Assembly: GCA_903913645.1 (NCBI GenBank)
Contig: CAIWMA010000381.1
Span: 1-42,705 of the forward strand
Source of the DNA: an uncultured Bacteroidales bacterium
Lineage (GTDB): Bacteria; Bacteroidota; Bacteroidia; Bacteroidales; UBA4417
Length of the DNA stretch: 42,705 bases
Reading direction: 5' to 3'
Below the pieces are notes generated by a model. It searched no databases. It was not told where the DNA came from and saw nothing but the letters and a program-made list of their open reading frames with translations. Positions 25,201-32,684 of this stretch are shown here, piece by piece; within the stretch, counting starts at the first letter, position 1, and each line of letters starts with the position of its first letter. Position numbers and translations under genes: made by a program.

Positions 25201-26088
25201 TCAATCTTTTATAAAGCGTTTGATTACTTCTCTTGTATAATCGGGAGTTGCACCGGGTTGTGAAGCAACGAATGCGCCGATGGCAGAAGCTTCGGTAAGA
25301 GCAGTATTTAAATCTTTTCCATCAAAAAAGGCTGCAAGGAAACCTGCCAGGAAAGCATCGCCGGCACCTACTGAATCTTCTGTTTCTACTTTAAAACCTT
25401 TGTGATGAAAGAGTTCGTTTTTGTGAAGAACGTAGGCTCCGTTTTTTCCCATGGTTACAATAAGAGTTTCCAGGTTTAATAATCTGCCGGTAGATATGAT
25501 CCTTTCTTCAAGCGTTCCTGATAAATTATACCAGCCGGTAATCTTCATCAGTTCATCATCATTTAATTTTACAATATCTGCTTTCTCAAGGAGCGGTTTA
25601 ACATTGGCTTCGGTATCGTAAGGTGGCCTGAGGTTAACATCCATTATCTTCAGGATATTATTTTCAAGAAGCTTGATAAGTGTATTCCTGCTTGTGGCAT
25701 TACGAGAAGCCAACGAGCCGAAAACAATAGCTGAAGATGCTTTTGCTTCAGCAACCAGTTCAGGGGTGAGGGCTATTCCATCCCAGGCAACCGGTTCACA
25801 AATCTCATACGAAGCTGTGTTATGCTCATCCAGAAAAACGAGTACTTCGCTTGTTGGTAAGGTTTCATGTACCTGAACAAGGTCAGTTCTTAATCCGGAT
25901 TGTTTCAGGAAAGCAACGAGGTCAGCTCCTTTTTTATCGTTTCCGATGCTGCTGGCAACCGACGAACTGATGCCGAAGCGTGATAAATGAAGCGCAACAT
26001 TCATAGGAGCTCCGCCTGGAACAGGCCCGCTGGGGAGGTTGTCCCATAATATTTCGCCAAAACATAAAATCTGGTTATTTTTGTTCAT
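25201..26088 (-). CDS. fructokinase, PfkB (ribokinase) family
   Basis: This cytoplasmic kinase phosphorylates fructose, feeding it into glycolysis. From the ATG at 26086-26088 it has 295 residues, beginning NKNNQILCFGEILWDNLPSG, the usual fructokinase start; a TTG ten codons upstream keeps the frame open but adds only a polar tail. The substrate loop GGAPMNVALHLSRFG lies at 25-39. The PfkB signature EDSVGAGDAFLAGF contains the catalytic base Asp244. It is flanked by the MFS porter upstream and susC downstream on the same strand, so it completes the path from exported GH32 product (fructose) through the porter to the cell. Other hexose or ketose substrates are possible, but the context strongly favours fructose. 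Confidence 0.92.
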   Translation of the reverse strand: MNKNNQILCFGEILWDNLPSGPVPGGAPMNVALHLSRFGISSSVASSIGNDKKGADLVAFLKQSGLRTDLVQVHETLPTSEVLVFLDEHNTASYEICEPVAWDGIALTPELVAEAKASSAIVFGSLASRNATSRNTLIKLLENNILKIMDVNLRPPYDTEANVKPLLEKADIVKLNDDELMKITGWYNLSGTLEERIISTGRLLNLETLIVTMGKNGAYVLHKNELFHHKGFKVETEDSVGAGDAFLAGFLAAFFDGKDLNTALTEASAIGAFVASQPGATPDYTREVIKRFIKD

Positions 26089-26121
26089 TTCTGTGGTTCT
26101 AGATTTATTGTTATTCAATGT

Positions 26122-26230
26122 GGGTTTGAAGTCGGAAGCCGGTTTATTCTATTTTAACTTCATTTTCTCTGCTTACTGAGATTCTCTTTTCCAACTTGCG
26201 ACTTCCGTCTTCAGACGCCCGACTCCAAGC
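26122..26230. repeat. intergenic inverted GAAG/CTTC repeat, second copy
   Basis: GAAGTCGGAAG near 26128-26138 faces GACTTCCGTCTTCAGAC near 26199-26215, whose reverse complement gives GAAGACGGAAGTC. The wording is close to the repeat at 3381-3546. It fills most of the gap between the porter and fructokinase genes. No coding content is seen. Confidence 0.55.
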
Positions 26231-26249
26231 TTTTTCAAACTACTATTAA

Positions 26250-27593
26250 CTAATTCTTCCCCAGCAATTCAGCATGAATAGCTTCCAGCGATTTGCCTTT
26301 GGTTTCGGGAATCCAGATTTTTACAAAAATCCAGGCAACTACACTGAAGAATCCGAAGATGCCAAACAGATACTGTAAGCCCAGAGTTCCGTGTATAACA
26401 GGGGCAAAATAAACAGTAAGGAATGTACATAACCAGCTTACAGCTGTCGAAAACGACATGGCCACACCTTTGATACGGTTAGGATAAATTTCGGAAATGA
26501 TTACCCACATTACTGGGGCAAATGAAGCAGCAAAAAAAGCAATGTAAACCAATAATGCAATTAACACACCGGTTCCATTCTGCTGCGCTTTTGAAAATTC
26601 AACAGTTAGATATAACAATGATGCAAACATACCAACTGCTCCCCAGAGCAATAGCGTTTTACGTCCGCTCTTATCAACGAGCCACAAAGCCAGAATTGTT
26701 GCGAGGAAGTTTACAGTTCCAACTATCATCGCCAACATTAAGGAATCTACTTTAGCTGCGCCTGCTGACTGGAAAATATCAGGAGCAAACATAATTACGG
26801 CATTAATACCGGTAACCTGCTGAAAAGCGGCTATCAAGGTTCCGATAAGAACAATTTTTCCTGTTTTCCCTTTAAACAATTCGCTTATCGACATTTTCTC
26901 CTTCTTTTGCTCGGCTGCCAAAGCACTTTCCATTTCCGGCAATTCTTCATCAACCAGTTTCTGGCCTCCAAGTTTGATCAGCACTTTTTTAGCTTCATCC
27001 TTACGTCCATGAGCTAACAACCAGCGTGGACTTTCAGGGAAATCCAACACGAGAAATACCAGGTAAACTACCCCGAAGATGGCAGGAACAGCAAGCATAA
27101 AACGCCAGTTGTTTTCGCCTACGCCAACAAGGAAATAATCGAAAATGTATGCCACCACAATACCTATTGTTATAGCAAACTGGTTGAATGACACCAGGCG
27201 ACCACGTTTTTTGGCAGGTGCAATTTCAGAGATGTACATGGGAGCAACAACCGATGTAGCACCTACGGCGAGACCAGAAAGTAGGCGGAATGCAATCAAT
27301 ATTAAAGAAGAGCTTGCAAAAGCACATCCCAAAGCTGATATAATATAAAGTATCGCGGTAACAATCATTACTTTTTTACGGCCATACTTTTCAGTGAAAT
27401 TTCCTGTAAACAAGGCGCCGACCAAACAGCCAATCGTTAATAAAGCAGCTACAGTACCCAGCCCACTATCGGTAAGCGAAAAATCGCCTTTAATCCCGTC
27501 AACGGCGCCAGAAATTCCGGCCATATTTAATCCAAACAATAACCCGCCCAATACGGCAACAAAAGTCACCCAGCTTAAAAATCGTGTGTTCAT
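26250..27593 (-). CDS. MFS sugar porter (sugar:proton symporter family)
   Basis: This inner-membrane transporter has 447 residues and twelve predicted helices. Sugar-porter signatures are all present: GRKK at 71-74, PESPRWLL at 186-193, QQVTGINAVIMFAP in helix 7, DKSGRK in the second half and PETKGKSLE at the C-terminus. It probably brings fructose or glucose released in the periplasm into the cytoplasm. It is the first gene of the minus-strand series and precedes fructokinase by 161 bases, the same pairing seen in Bacteroides fructan loci. A TAAATTTG motif on the minus strand (27744-27751) could be its promoter. Which hexose is carried is inferred from the neighbouring fructokinase. Confidence 0.92.
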   Translation of the reverse strand: MNTRFLSWVTFVAVLGGLLFGLNMAGISGAVDGIKGDFSLTDSGLGTVAALLTIGCLVGALFTGNFTEKYGRKKVMIVTAILYIISALGCAFASSSLILIAFRLLSGLAVGATSVVAPMYISEIAPAKKRGRLVSFNQFAITIGIVVAYIFDYFLVGVGENNWRFMLAVPAIFGVVYLVFLVLDFPESPRWLLAHGRKDEAKKVLIKLGGQKLVDEELPEMESALAAEQKKEKMSISELFKGKTGKIVLIGTLIAAFQQVTGINAVIMFAPDIFQSAGAAKVDSLMLAMIVGTVNFLATILALWLVDKSGRKTLLLWGAVGMFASLLYLTVEFSKAQQNGTGVLIALLVYIAFFAASFAPVMWVIISEIYPNRIKGVAMSFSTAVSWLCTFLTVYFAPVIHGTLGLQYLFGIFGFFSVVAWIFVKIWIPETKGKSLEAIHAELLGKN

Positions 27594-27970
27594 CTTTTAA
27601 ATATTTAAATTTTTACTATTAGGATTATTTCTTCAATTTCGTCATTTGCCTTATTTGAGATTTACCAGGAGAAGGAAGAAAGGCGGTAAAAATGATTTGC
27701 TATTTTTAGGCGACAGGTCGAAGAATACGCAATGATTCTGAAGCAAATTTAGTTCTGACTCCAGCTGAAGGCATTAAAAATTGATACAAGTGCAGCGACT
27801 GAGGTTACATTTTCATTGATTTTAACGACGTTTATCAATTATGTTACACGAATATCAAATTTTGAAGCTGAGTTAAAAAAGTTTATTACAGGGCTCATAA
27901 AATATTTCATTCCGGTTAAATGCAGCCATTGATGAAAAATCTTTATAGTTTTGACGAATATTAACAAGTA
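27594..27970. other. divergent intergenic region between MFS porter and Rieske gene, 377 bases
   Basis: No coding frame is seen. Two TAnnTTTG motifs point outward: TAAATTTG on the minus strand at 27744-27751 toward the porter, and TAGTTTTG on the plus strand at 27946-27953 toward the Rieske gene. Clear TTG boxes at the usual spacing are missing for both. No operator-like palindrome is visible. Confidence 0.6.
27946..27953 (+). promoter_or_regulatory. candidate Bacteroidota -7 promoter motif for the Rieske/cytochrome unit
   Basis: TAGTTTTG matches the TAnnTTTG consensus and lies 17 bases before the TTG start of the Rieske gene. A TTG occurs upstream but with shorter than usual spacing, so the assignment rests on the -7 motif alone. 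Confidence 0.35.
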
Positions 27971-28381
27971 TTGGATAAGGACAGGTACATAAACCGGAAA
28001 ACTTTCATGAGGCTGGCAACTTTAGGTTTAGCTGCGGCATTTATGGCACTGTGGGGTTTTCTGACCGGCAAAAGCAAAAAGTTATCGGAGCAACCTGTGG
28101 TTAGTACAATCAATGTAGCTAAACTTGGAATGGGCATTTTCCTTTTCGACAAATATATACTGGTAAAGTCTGATGCTTCAATAAAAGTCTTTTCAAATAA
28201 ATGCACCCATGCAGGTTGCAGAATCAACCAGGAAATTAGCGGTCAGTTGGTTTGTCCCTGCCATGGCTCCAGGTATGACGCATCGACAGGCAAGGTTTTG
28301 CAAGGACCGGCAGGGCTTCCATTATCAACCATTCCGTTTAGTACTGATGCAAAAACCGGTGAAATCACAATAAAAATCTAA
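27971..28381 (+). CDS. Rieske [2Fe-2S] protein of a cytochrome bc-type complex
   Basis: This is a membrane-anchored electron-transfer subunit of 136 residues. The N-terminus RKTFMRLATLGLAAAFMALWGF combines a twin-basic motif resembling Tat signals with one membrane helix. The cluster-binding boxes are complete: CTHAGC (Cys78, His80, Cys83) and CPCHGSRY (Cys95, Cys97, His98). Ser100 and Tyr102, the residues that raise cluster potential in bc1 Rieske proteins, are present. The start is TTG at 27971: a TAA at 27962-27964 closes the frame just upstream and the only internal ATG (28007) would cut the twin-basic region. It stops two bases before the cytochrome b-c fusion, so the two form one operon and probably one complex. 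Confidence 0.9.
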   Translation: MDKDRYINRKTFMRLATLGLAAAFMALWGFLTGKSKKLSEQPVVSTINVAKLGMGIFLFDKYILVKSDASIKVFSNKCTHAGCRINQEISGQLVCPCHGSRYDASTGKVLQGPAGLPLSTIPFSTDAKTGEITIKI

Positions 28382-28383
28382 CA

Positions 28384-31101
28384 TTGAAAATTCCCGAAAA
28401 CATACGCAGGTATATTGTTTTTGATACATTTGGATGGGTTGCCGTGGCTTCTGTTATCCTGTGTGCGGTTTCGGGTGCATTGCTTGCAATTCCATACGAT
28501 ATCACGTCACCTTATTTATCGGTTACAAAACTTGTTACCGCCAATCCTCCAGCCTCATTGTTGCGGAATATGCATTACTGGAGTGCGCAATTATTTCTTA
28601 TACTTACTCTTATACACATTTTCGACCATCTTTGGAAAGGTACAGAAGGCAATATTAAAAAGAAGAGTATATGGTTCAGGCTTGTACTTTCGATCGTATT
28701 TACAATTTATGCTATGCTTTCCGGTTTTATTCTGAAAGCAGACGGCGACAGTTTGCAGGCGCACCGGATACTTTCATCAATTGTAAACAGTCTTCCATTG
28801 ATCGGAACTATGTTGCAGCAGACTTTCATCGGTACTGAAGGTAATTTCCAGGTATTGTATATTCAGCATGCTGCAACCGCGACTGTGATACTTTTTGTGA
28901 TTATTATGGAGCATGCCAGAAGTTTAAAAGTAAACCTTGGAACATTGCTGATAACGACTGGACTAATCACAATTGTAAGTTTTCTTTTCAGGGCGCCGAT
29001 TAACGGATTGAATGATGCCATAATGAAAGGACCTTGGTATTTTGTCGGACTGCAGGAAACATTGCACTGGGTTTCGAATCCTCTGCTGATTTCCATCGGA
29101 CTGATTCTTTTTCTTGTATTGCTTTATCTGATTCCATGGGTAAAGCCTTTGTATTCAAAGATTATCAAACAATTTTTTGTTGTGATGATCATTCTTTATG
29201 CTTTGCTGACCATAACCGGGTTTTTCTTTCGTGGACCTATGTGGCAATGGCAATGGCCATGGGAGAAAGAATATACAATACAACCGTTGTTGCATTCCGA
29301 AAAAATCAACTTTTCACCCGCCGACACTACACAAATTGATATAGTTCAGGGACATGCTGAAGGCTGTGTTTCCTGCCATAAAGGAATGACTGGTTTTTCG
29401 GATGCGCATAAGCCTGAATACATCGGTTGTTTTTCGTGCCATGGCGGTGATCCGCTTACCCTCGATAAAACTAAAGCCCACAGCACAATGTTTCCTGTTC
29501 CGGGAAATTTATCCAAAGCTCCTCAAACCTGTGGAAATGTGGGTTGTCATCCGGGAATTGTAAGCCGGGTTGATATTTCACTAATGACATCTTTAAGTGG
29601 AATAATCAGTGTTGATAAATGGGTTTTTGGCGAAACCAAGGATCTGAATATGGCTTCGCATATAAACGACATTGGAAACACAGCTTCCGGGCAGCACCTC
29701 AGAAATTTGTGTGCCGGATGTCATTTAGGAAACGAAAAAACGAATACAGGTCCCGCAGAATGGCTCGAAAGAGGTGGTGGTTGCCTTGCATGTCATCTGT
29801 CGTATGATGAAAAATCGCAATTCACTTTAGCCCAAGTGAAACGAAAGCAGAAATCGGGTGCACCATTACCTATGTTCCATCCTTCACTAAACCTCAATAT
29901 TACCAACGATAAATGTAAAAGCTGTCATAGTCGTTCGGGCCGGATTTCAATGAATTACGAAGGCTGGCATGAAACAGAACTGAAACCTGAGAACGTAAAA
30001 GGCAAAGATAACTTTCAGATTTTACCCGATAAGCGTGTTTTTGTAAAAATGCCCGCGGATATTCATCATCAGAAAGGAATGCTCTGTATCGATTGCCACG
30101 GATCATATGAATTGATGGGAGATGGAAAGCATTACGCCCATAAGGAAGAAGCTGTAAAAGTGCAATGCAGCGATTGCCATACGCAAAAAGCATACAGGCA
30201 AAAACCCCTTGCCGGAACAGACCAGGAAACGCAGCTTATATCGTGGTCGAGGAAGTTTAAAAATGAGGGAATCCAGTTAATTCTCACACAAAAGGGAGGA
30301 GTTCCGCTTGTAAATACTCTTGTGGAAGATGAAGGCTCAAAGTTGAGTATGATTAAAAAATCCGGAAAAGAAATTGTAATCATGAAACCTCCCGCCAAGG
30401 TTTGTACCGAAGGCAAAGCCCATTCCAGATTAAGTTGCGAAGCCTGCCATACAGCGTGGGCACCGCAATGCATTGGCTGTCACAACGGCTACGATAGCAA
30501 GGTTAAAAGTTTCGATATTTTGAAAAACACAGCAAAAGCAGGAACCTGGGTCGAATATTCAACCGAAGGAGTAGCCGAAATGCCGGTTCTGGGAATCAAT
30601 GCTTCCGATAAAACAAGGAAAAACGGGCAAGTCGGTACGTTTACTCCCGGAATGATTATGACGATTGACAAAGGCTCATTCAGGAAAGGTGAAAAAACTG
30701 TTTTTCACAGGTTGTTTGCTCCGTCATCGGCACACACTACGCAACGAGAAGGGAGAAGTTGTAAATCGTGCCACAACGATCCTTTGGCAATAGGGTATGG
30801 GCGCGGGAAATTATCCTATTCTGTTGCCGGGAAATGGACTTTCGATCCTCTTTATCAGAATAATAAATATGACGGATTGCCGGAGGACTGTTGGACTGGA
30901 TTCCTTAAGGAACGAAAGGATCAGGCTTCAACGCGAATTGGAATGCGTCCTTTTAACCTTGTGGAGCAAAAGCGAATTCTCACCGCAGGTGCATGTTTAA
31001 CCTGTCACGATGCTGCATCAAATGTAATGAAACGCAGCCTTGTTGATTTTCAGAAAGTGATTAGCGAGAAAAGTAAGCGTTGCATTATTCCTGTATTCTG
31101 A
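28384..31101 (+). CDS. cytochrome b (b6/subunit IV type) fused to a twelve-heme cytochrome c domain
   Basis: This is a quinol-oxidising membrane protein with a built-in electron wire, 905 residues, TTG start. Seven helices (about 17-37, 63-84, 99-117, 157-178, 185-202, 234-253, 264-282) match cytochrome b6 plus subunit IV. Heme b ligands are His64/His78 (13 residues between) and His162/His177 (14 between, the b6f spacing). The loop after helix five reads GPWY at 216-219, where PEWY is usual. From residue 320 the protein is c-type: eleven CXXCH motifs starting at Cys328, 349, 443, 467, 511, 568, 595, 685, 696, 793 and 871, plus CX4CH at 383-389. With the Rieske protein it should pass electrons from menaquinol to periplasmic or extracellular acceptors. 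The acceptor is unknown. Confidence 0.92.
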   Translation: MKIPENIRRYIVFDTFGWVAVASVILCAVSGALLAIPYDITSPYLSVTKLVTANPPASLLRNMHYWSAQLFLILTLIHIFDHLWKGTEGNIKKKSIWFRLVLSIVFTIYAMLSGFILKADGDSLQAHRILSSIVNSLPLIGTMLQQTFIGTEGNFQVLYIQHAATATVILFVIIMEHARSLKVNLGTLLITTGLITIVSFLFRAPINGLNDAIMKGPWYFVGLQETLHWVSNPLLISIGLILFLVLLYLIPWVKPLYSKIIKQFFVVMIILYALLTITGFFFRGPMWQWQWPWEKEYTIQPLLHSEKINFSPADTTQIDIVQGHAEGCVSCHKGMTGFSDAHKPEYIGCFSCHGGDPLTLDKTKAHSTMFPVPGNLSKAPQTCGNVGCHPGIVSRVDISLMTSLSGIISVDKWVFGETKDLNMASHINDIGNTASGQHLRNLCAGCHLGNEKTNTGPAEWLERGGGCLACHLSYDEKSQFTLAQVKRKQKSGAPLPMFHPSLNLNITNDKCKSCHSRSGRISMNYEGWHETELKPENVKGKDNFQILPDKRVFVKMPADIHHQKGMLCIDCHGSYELMGDGKHYAHKEEAVKVQCSDCHTQKAYRQKPLAGTDQETQLISWSRKFKNEGIQLILTQKGGVPLVNTLVEDEGSKLSMIKKSGKEIVIMKPPAKVCTEGKAHSRLSCEACHTAWAPQCIGCHNGYDSKVKSFDILKNTAKAGTWVEYSTEGVAEMPVLGINASDKTRKNGQVGTFTPGMIMTIDKGSFRKGEKTVFHRLFAPSSAHTTQREGRSCKSCHNDPLAIGYGRGKLSYSVAGKWTFDPLYQNNKYDGLPEDCWTGFLKERKDQASTRIGMRPFNLVEQKRILTAGACLTCHDAASNVMKRSLVDFQKVISEKSKRCIIPVF

Positions 31102-31203
31102 TTGTTGGTTCTGAAAAGTGTAAAAGGAATGGTATTCAATTAGATGTTTCAAAATGGAATGTCATCACCTCATAAAGCCTAATACCCAAACCCTAACACT
31201 TTT

Positions 31204-31938
31204 TTAGAAAAAGAATAGCTTAATGCTGGCAGCAATCAGCACAATAGATAATACACGTTTTAGATTGAGTTCCGAAATGGTACGGCTTCCCATAGCAGAA
31301 CCTACAAGTCCGGCTACCATAACACCCAAAACCCAATAGATCAGATTCGGCTGAAAGCTAAACTGCGCAGTCATCAGACCGGCCAGACCACTGGCTGAAT
31401 TTAGAAAAATAAACAATGCAGATGCTGCCGAAGCTTCTTTTATGCGTGCATATTTTGCTAATAACAGGATGGGCGACAATAAAATTCCTCCGCCAATTCC
31501 GATTATCCCGGAAACCAATCCAAGCACGAGTCCGGTTCCAAGCGCCAAAACCAGCGGTGGATCATTCGTTACATCATTCTCTTTGTTGCCAACCACCAGC
31601 ATCCTGGTAACTGCAATCAGCAGCATGATGCCCAAAATAATTTTGTATGCCGTCGGATTAATGCTGAATGTCGCCCCGATATAAGCAGCCGGAATGGAGG
31701 TGATCAGGAATGGAACCACCTTTCGCCACCTGAAAAATCCTGCCCTGTAATACGAAATAAAAGCAATTGCCGAAACCACAAGGTTCAGAATCAATGCATA
31801 ATAGCGTATGGATTCGGGCGCAAAGCCAAAAAGTGCCATCAGTGCCAGGTAGCCGCTGGCTCCGCCGTGGCCGACAGATGAGTAGAAAAAAGCAATAAGC
31901 ATCAAGCCTATCACAAAAAGTATTTCATAGTGTACCAT
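31204..31938 (-). CDS. TauE/SafE family sulfite/organosulfonate exporter-like membrane protein
   Basis: This inner-membrane protein has 244 residues from the ATG at 31936-31938, chosen because AAAGGAG lies just upstream and the frame further left adds only a polar stretch. It starts with a helix containing SSVGHGGASGYLALMALFG, the first half-repeat signature. The second half-repeat has LVSGIIGIGGGILLSPILLL, the matching TauE/SafE motif. About eight helices are visible. Family members move sulfite, sulfoacetate or similar anions; the substrate here is unknown. It converges on the cytochrome gene with a 102-base gap and is not in its operon. The next minus-strand gene upstream is mobA, 154 bases away. 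Confidence 0.88.
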   Translation of the reverse strand: MVHYEILFVIGLMLIAFFYSSVGHGGASGYLALMALFGFAPESIRYYALILNLVVSAIAFISYYRAGFFRWRKVVPFLITSIPAAYIGATFSINPTAYKIILGIMLLIAVTRMLVVGNKENDVTNDPPLVLALGTGLVLGLVSGIIGIGGGILLSPILLLAKYARIKEASAASALFIFLNSASGLAGLMTAQFSFQPNLIYWVLGVMVAGLVGSAMGSRTISELNLKRVLSIVLIAASIKLFFF

Positions 31939-32092
31939 GGTTCTCCTTTCCAATTCATTTTTTATTCGGGAGGCTGTCCTGTTTCCGGGGCAACCCATCG
32001 GTCAGCATTTCATAAATCAACCTGATTGTTAGAAATGAAAACTCGGAGAATTACTGTGCAATATTAAGAAAGAAAGGCGTTCGGCAAGAGAA

Positions 32093-32683
32093 TTATTTTC
32101 TGTTATTCATCAGGTTTTCGGCTGTTGCCAGATCATGTTTTGAATTGACATTTAAAAACAGGTTTTCAGTGTAAAAAGCTAAATTATTATTGATATCCAG
32201 CTTGTTAATGATAATTTCTTCAAACAAATCAGGAAGTTTGTAATTGATTTTATGAATAAATGCTTTCATTTGATCCAGTACCGACACATGGTAAAAACCG
32301 CAAAGTGGCTCATAATGTTGATTTCCCTGCCAGGAAACTGCAACCTGGTAACCATCAGAATTTTTCAGGATGAACGACATTAATTCTTTTGATACGAAAG
32401 GCAGATCGCAGGAAAGGACCATGTTTTTCTCCGTTTTACTTTGCTTCAAAGCGGAATATATTCCTCCCATAGGGCCAATACCGGGAATTTCATCAGGTAT
32501 AGTTTTTAATCCAAATGAGAGGTATGCATCAGAAGATGTGCTGATAATAATAGTACTGCATATTTCGGAAAGTGACTGAATGGCGTAACTTATAAGTGCT
32601 TTCCCGCAAAGTTCCTGCAACCCTTTGTCGGCACCCATGCGTGCGCTTTTTCCACCTGCAAGAATAATCCCTGTTACCTCCAT
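32093..32683 (-). CDS. mobA: molybdenum cofactor guanylyltransferase
   Basis: This cytoplasmic enzyme attaches GMP to molybdopterin to form the guanine dinucleotide cofactor used by DMSO-reductase-family enzymes. It has 196 residues, the usual MobA length. The nucleotide-binding signature IILAGGKSARMGADKGL is at residues 5-21, followed by IPDEIPGIGPMGGIYSAL (62-79) and the metal-site CDLPFVS (96-102). It begins one base after the stop of the QueA-type gene, so the two are co-transcribed; no functional link is known. Presence of MobA implies a molybdoenzyme elsewhere in the genome, since none is in the window. Confidence 0.9.
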   Translation of the reverse strand: MEVTGIILAGGKSARMGADKGLQELCGKALISYAIQSLSEICSTIIISTSSDAYLSFGLKTIPDEIPGIGPMGGIYSALKQSKTEKNMVLSCDLPFVSKELMSFILKNSDGYQVAVSWQGNQHYEPLCGFYHVSVLDQMKAFIHKINYKLPDLFEEIIINKLDINNNLAFYTENLFLNVNSKHDLATAENLMNNRK

Positions 32684-32684
32684 T

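Noticed and set aside
26089-26118. Longer fructokinase start at a TTG (26118)
   Set aside because: It adds ten polar residues not typical of the family; the ATG at 26088 gives the normal N-terminus.
28415-28735. 106-codon plus-strand frame overlapping the cytochrome b part
   Set aside because: It is an alternate frame of a gene whose b-heme histidines and helices are clear; no protein features of its own.
31114-31205. AAAAGTGT and ACACTTTT as a terminator between the cytochrome and TauE genes
   Set aside because: The arms are only eight bases and about 75 bases apart, too weak to call a hairpin.
31939-31998. Longer start for the TauE/SafE protein at 31998
   Set aside because: The extra 20 residues are polar and a good Shine-Dalgarno-like AAAGGAG sits just before the ATG at 31938.
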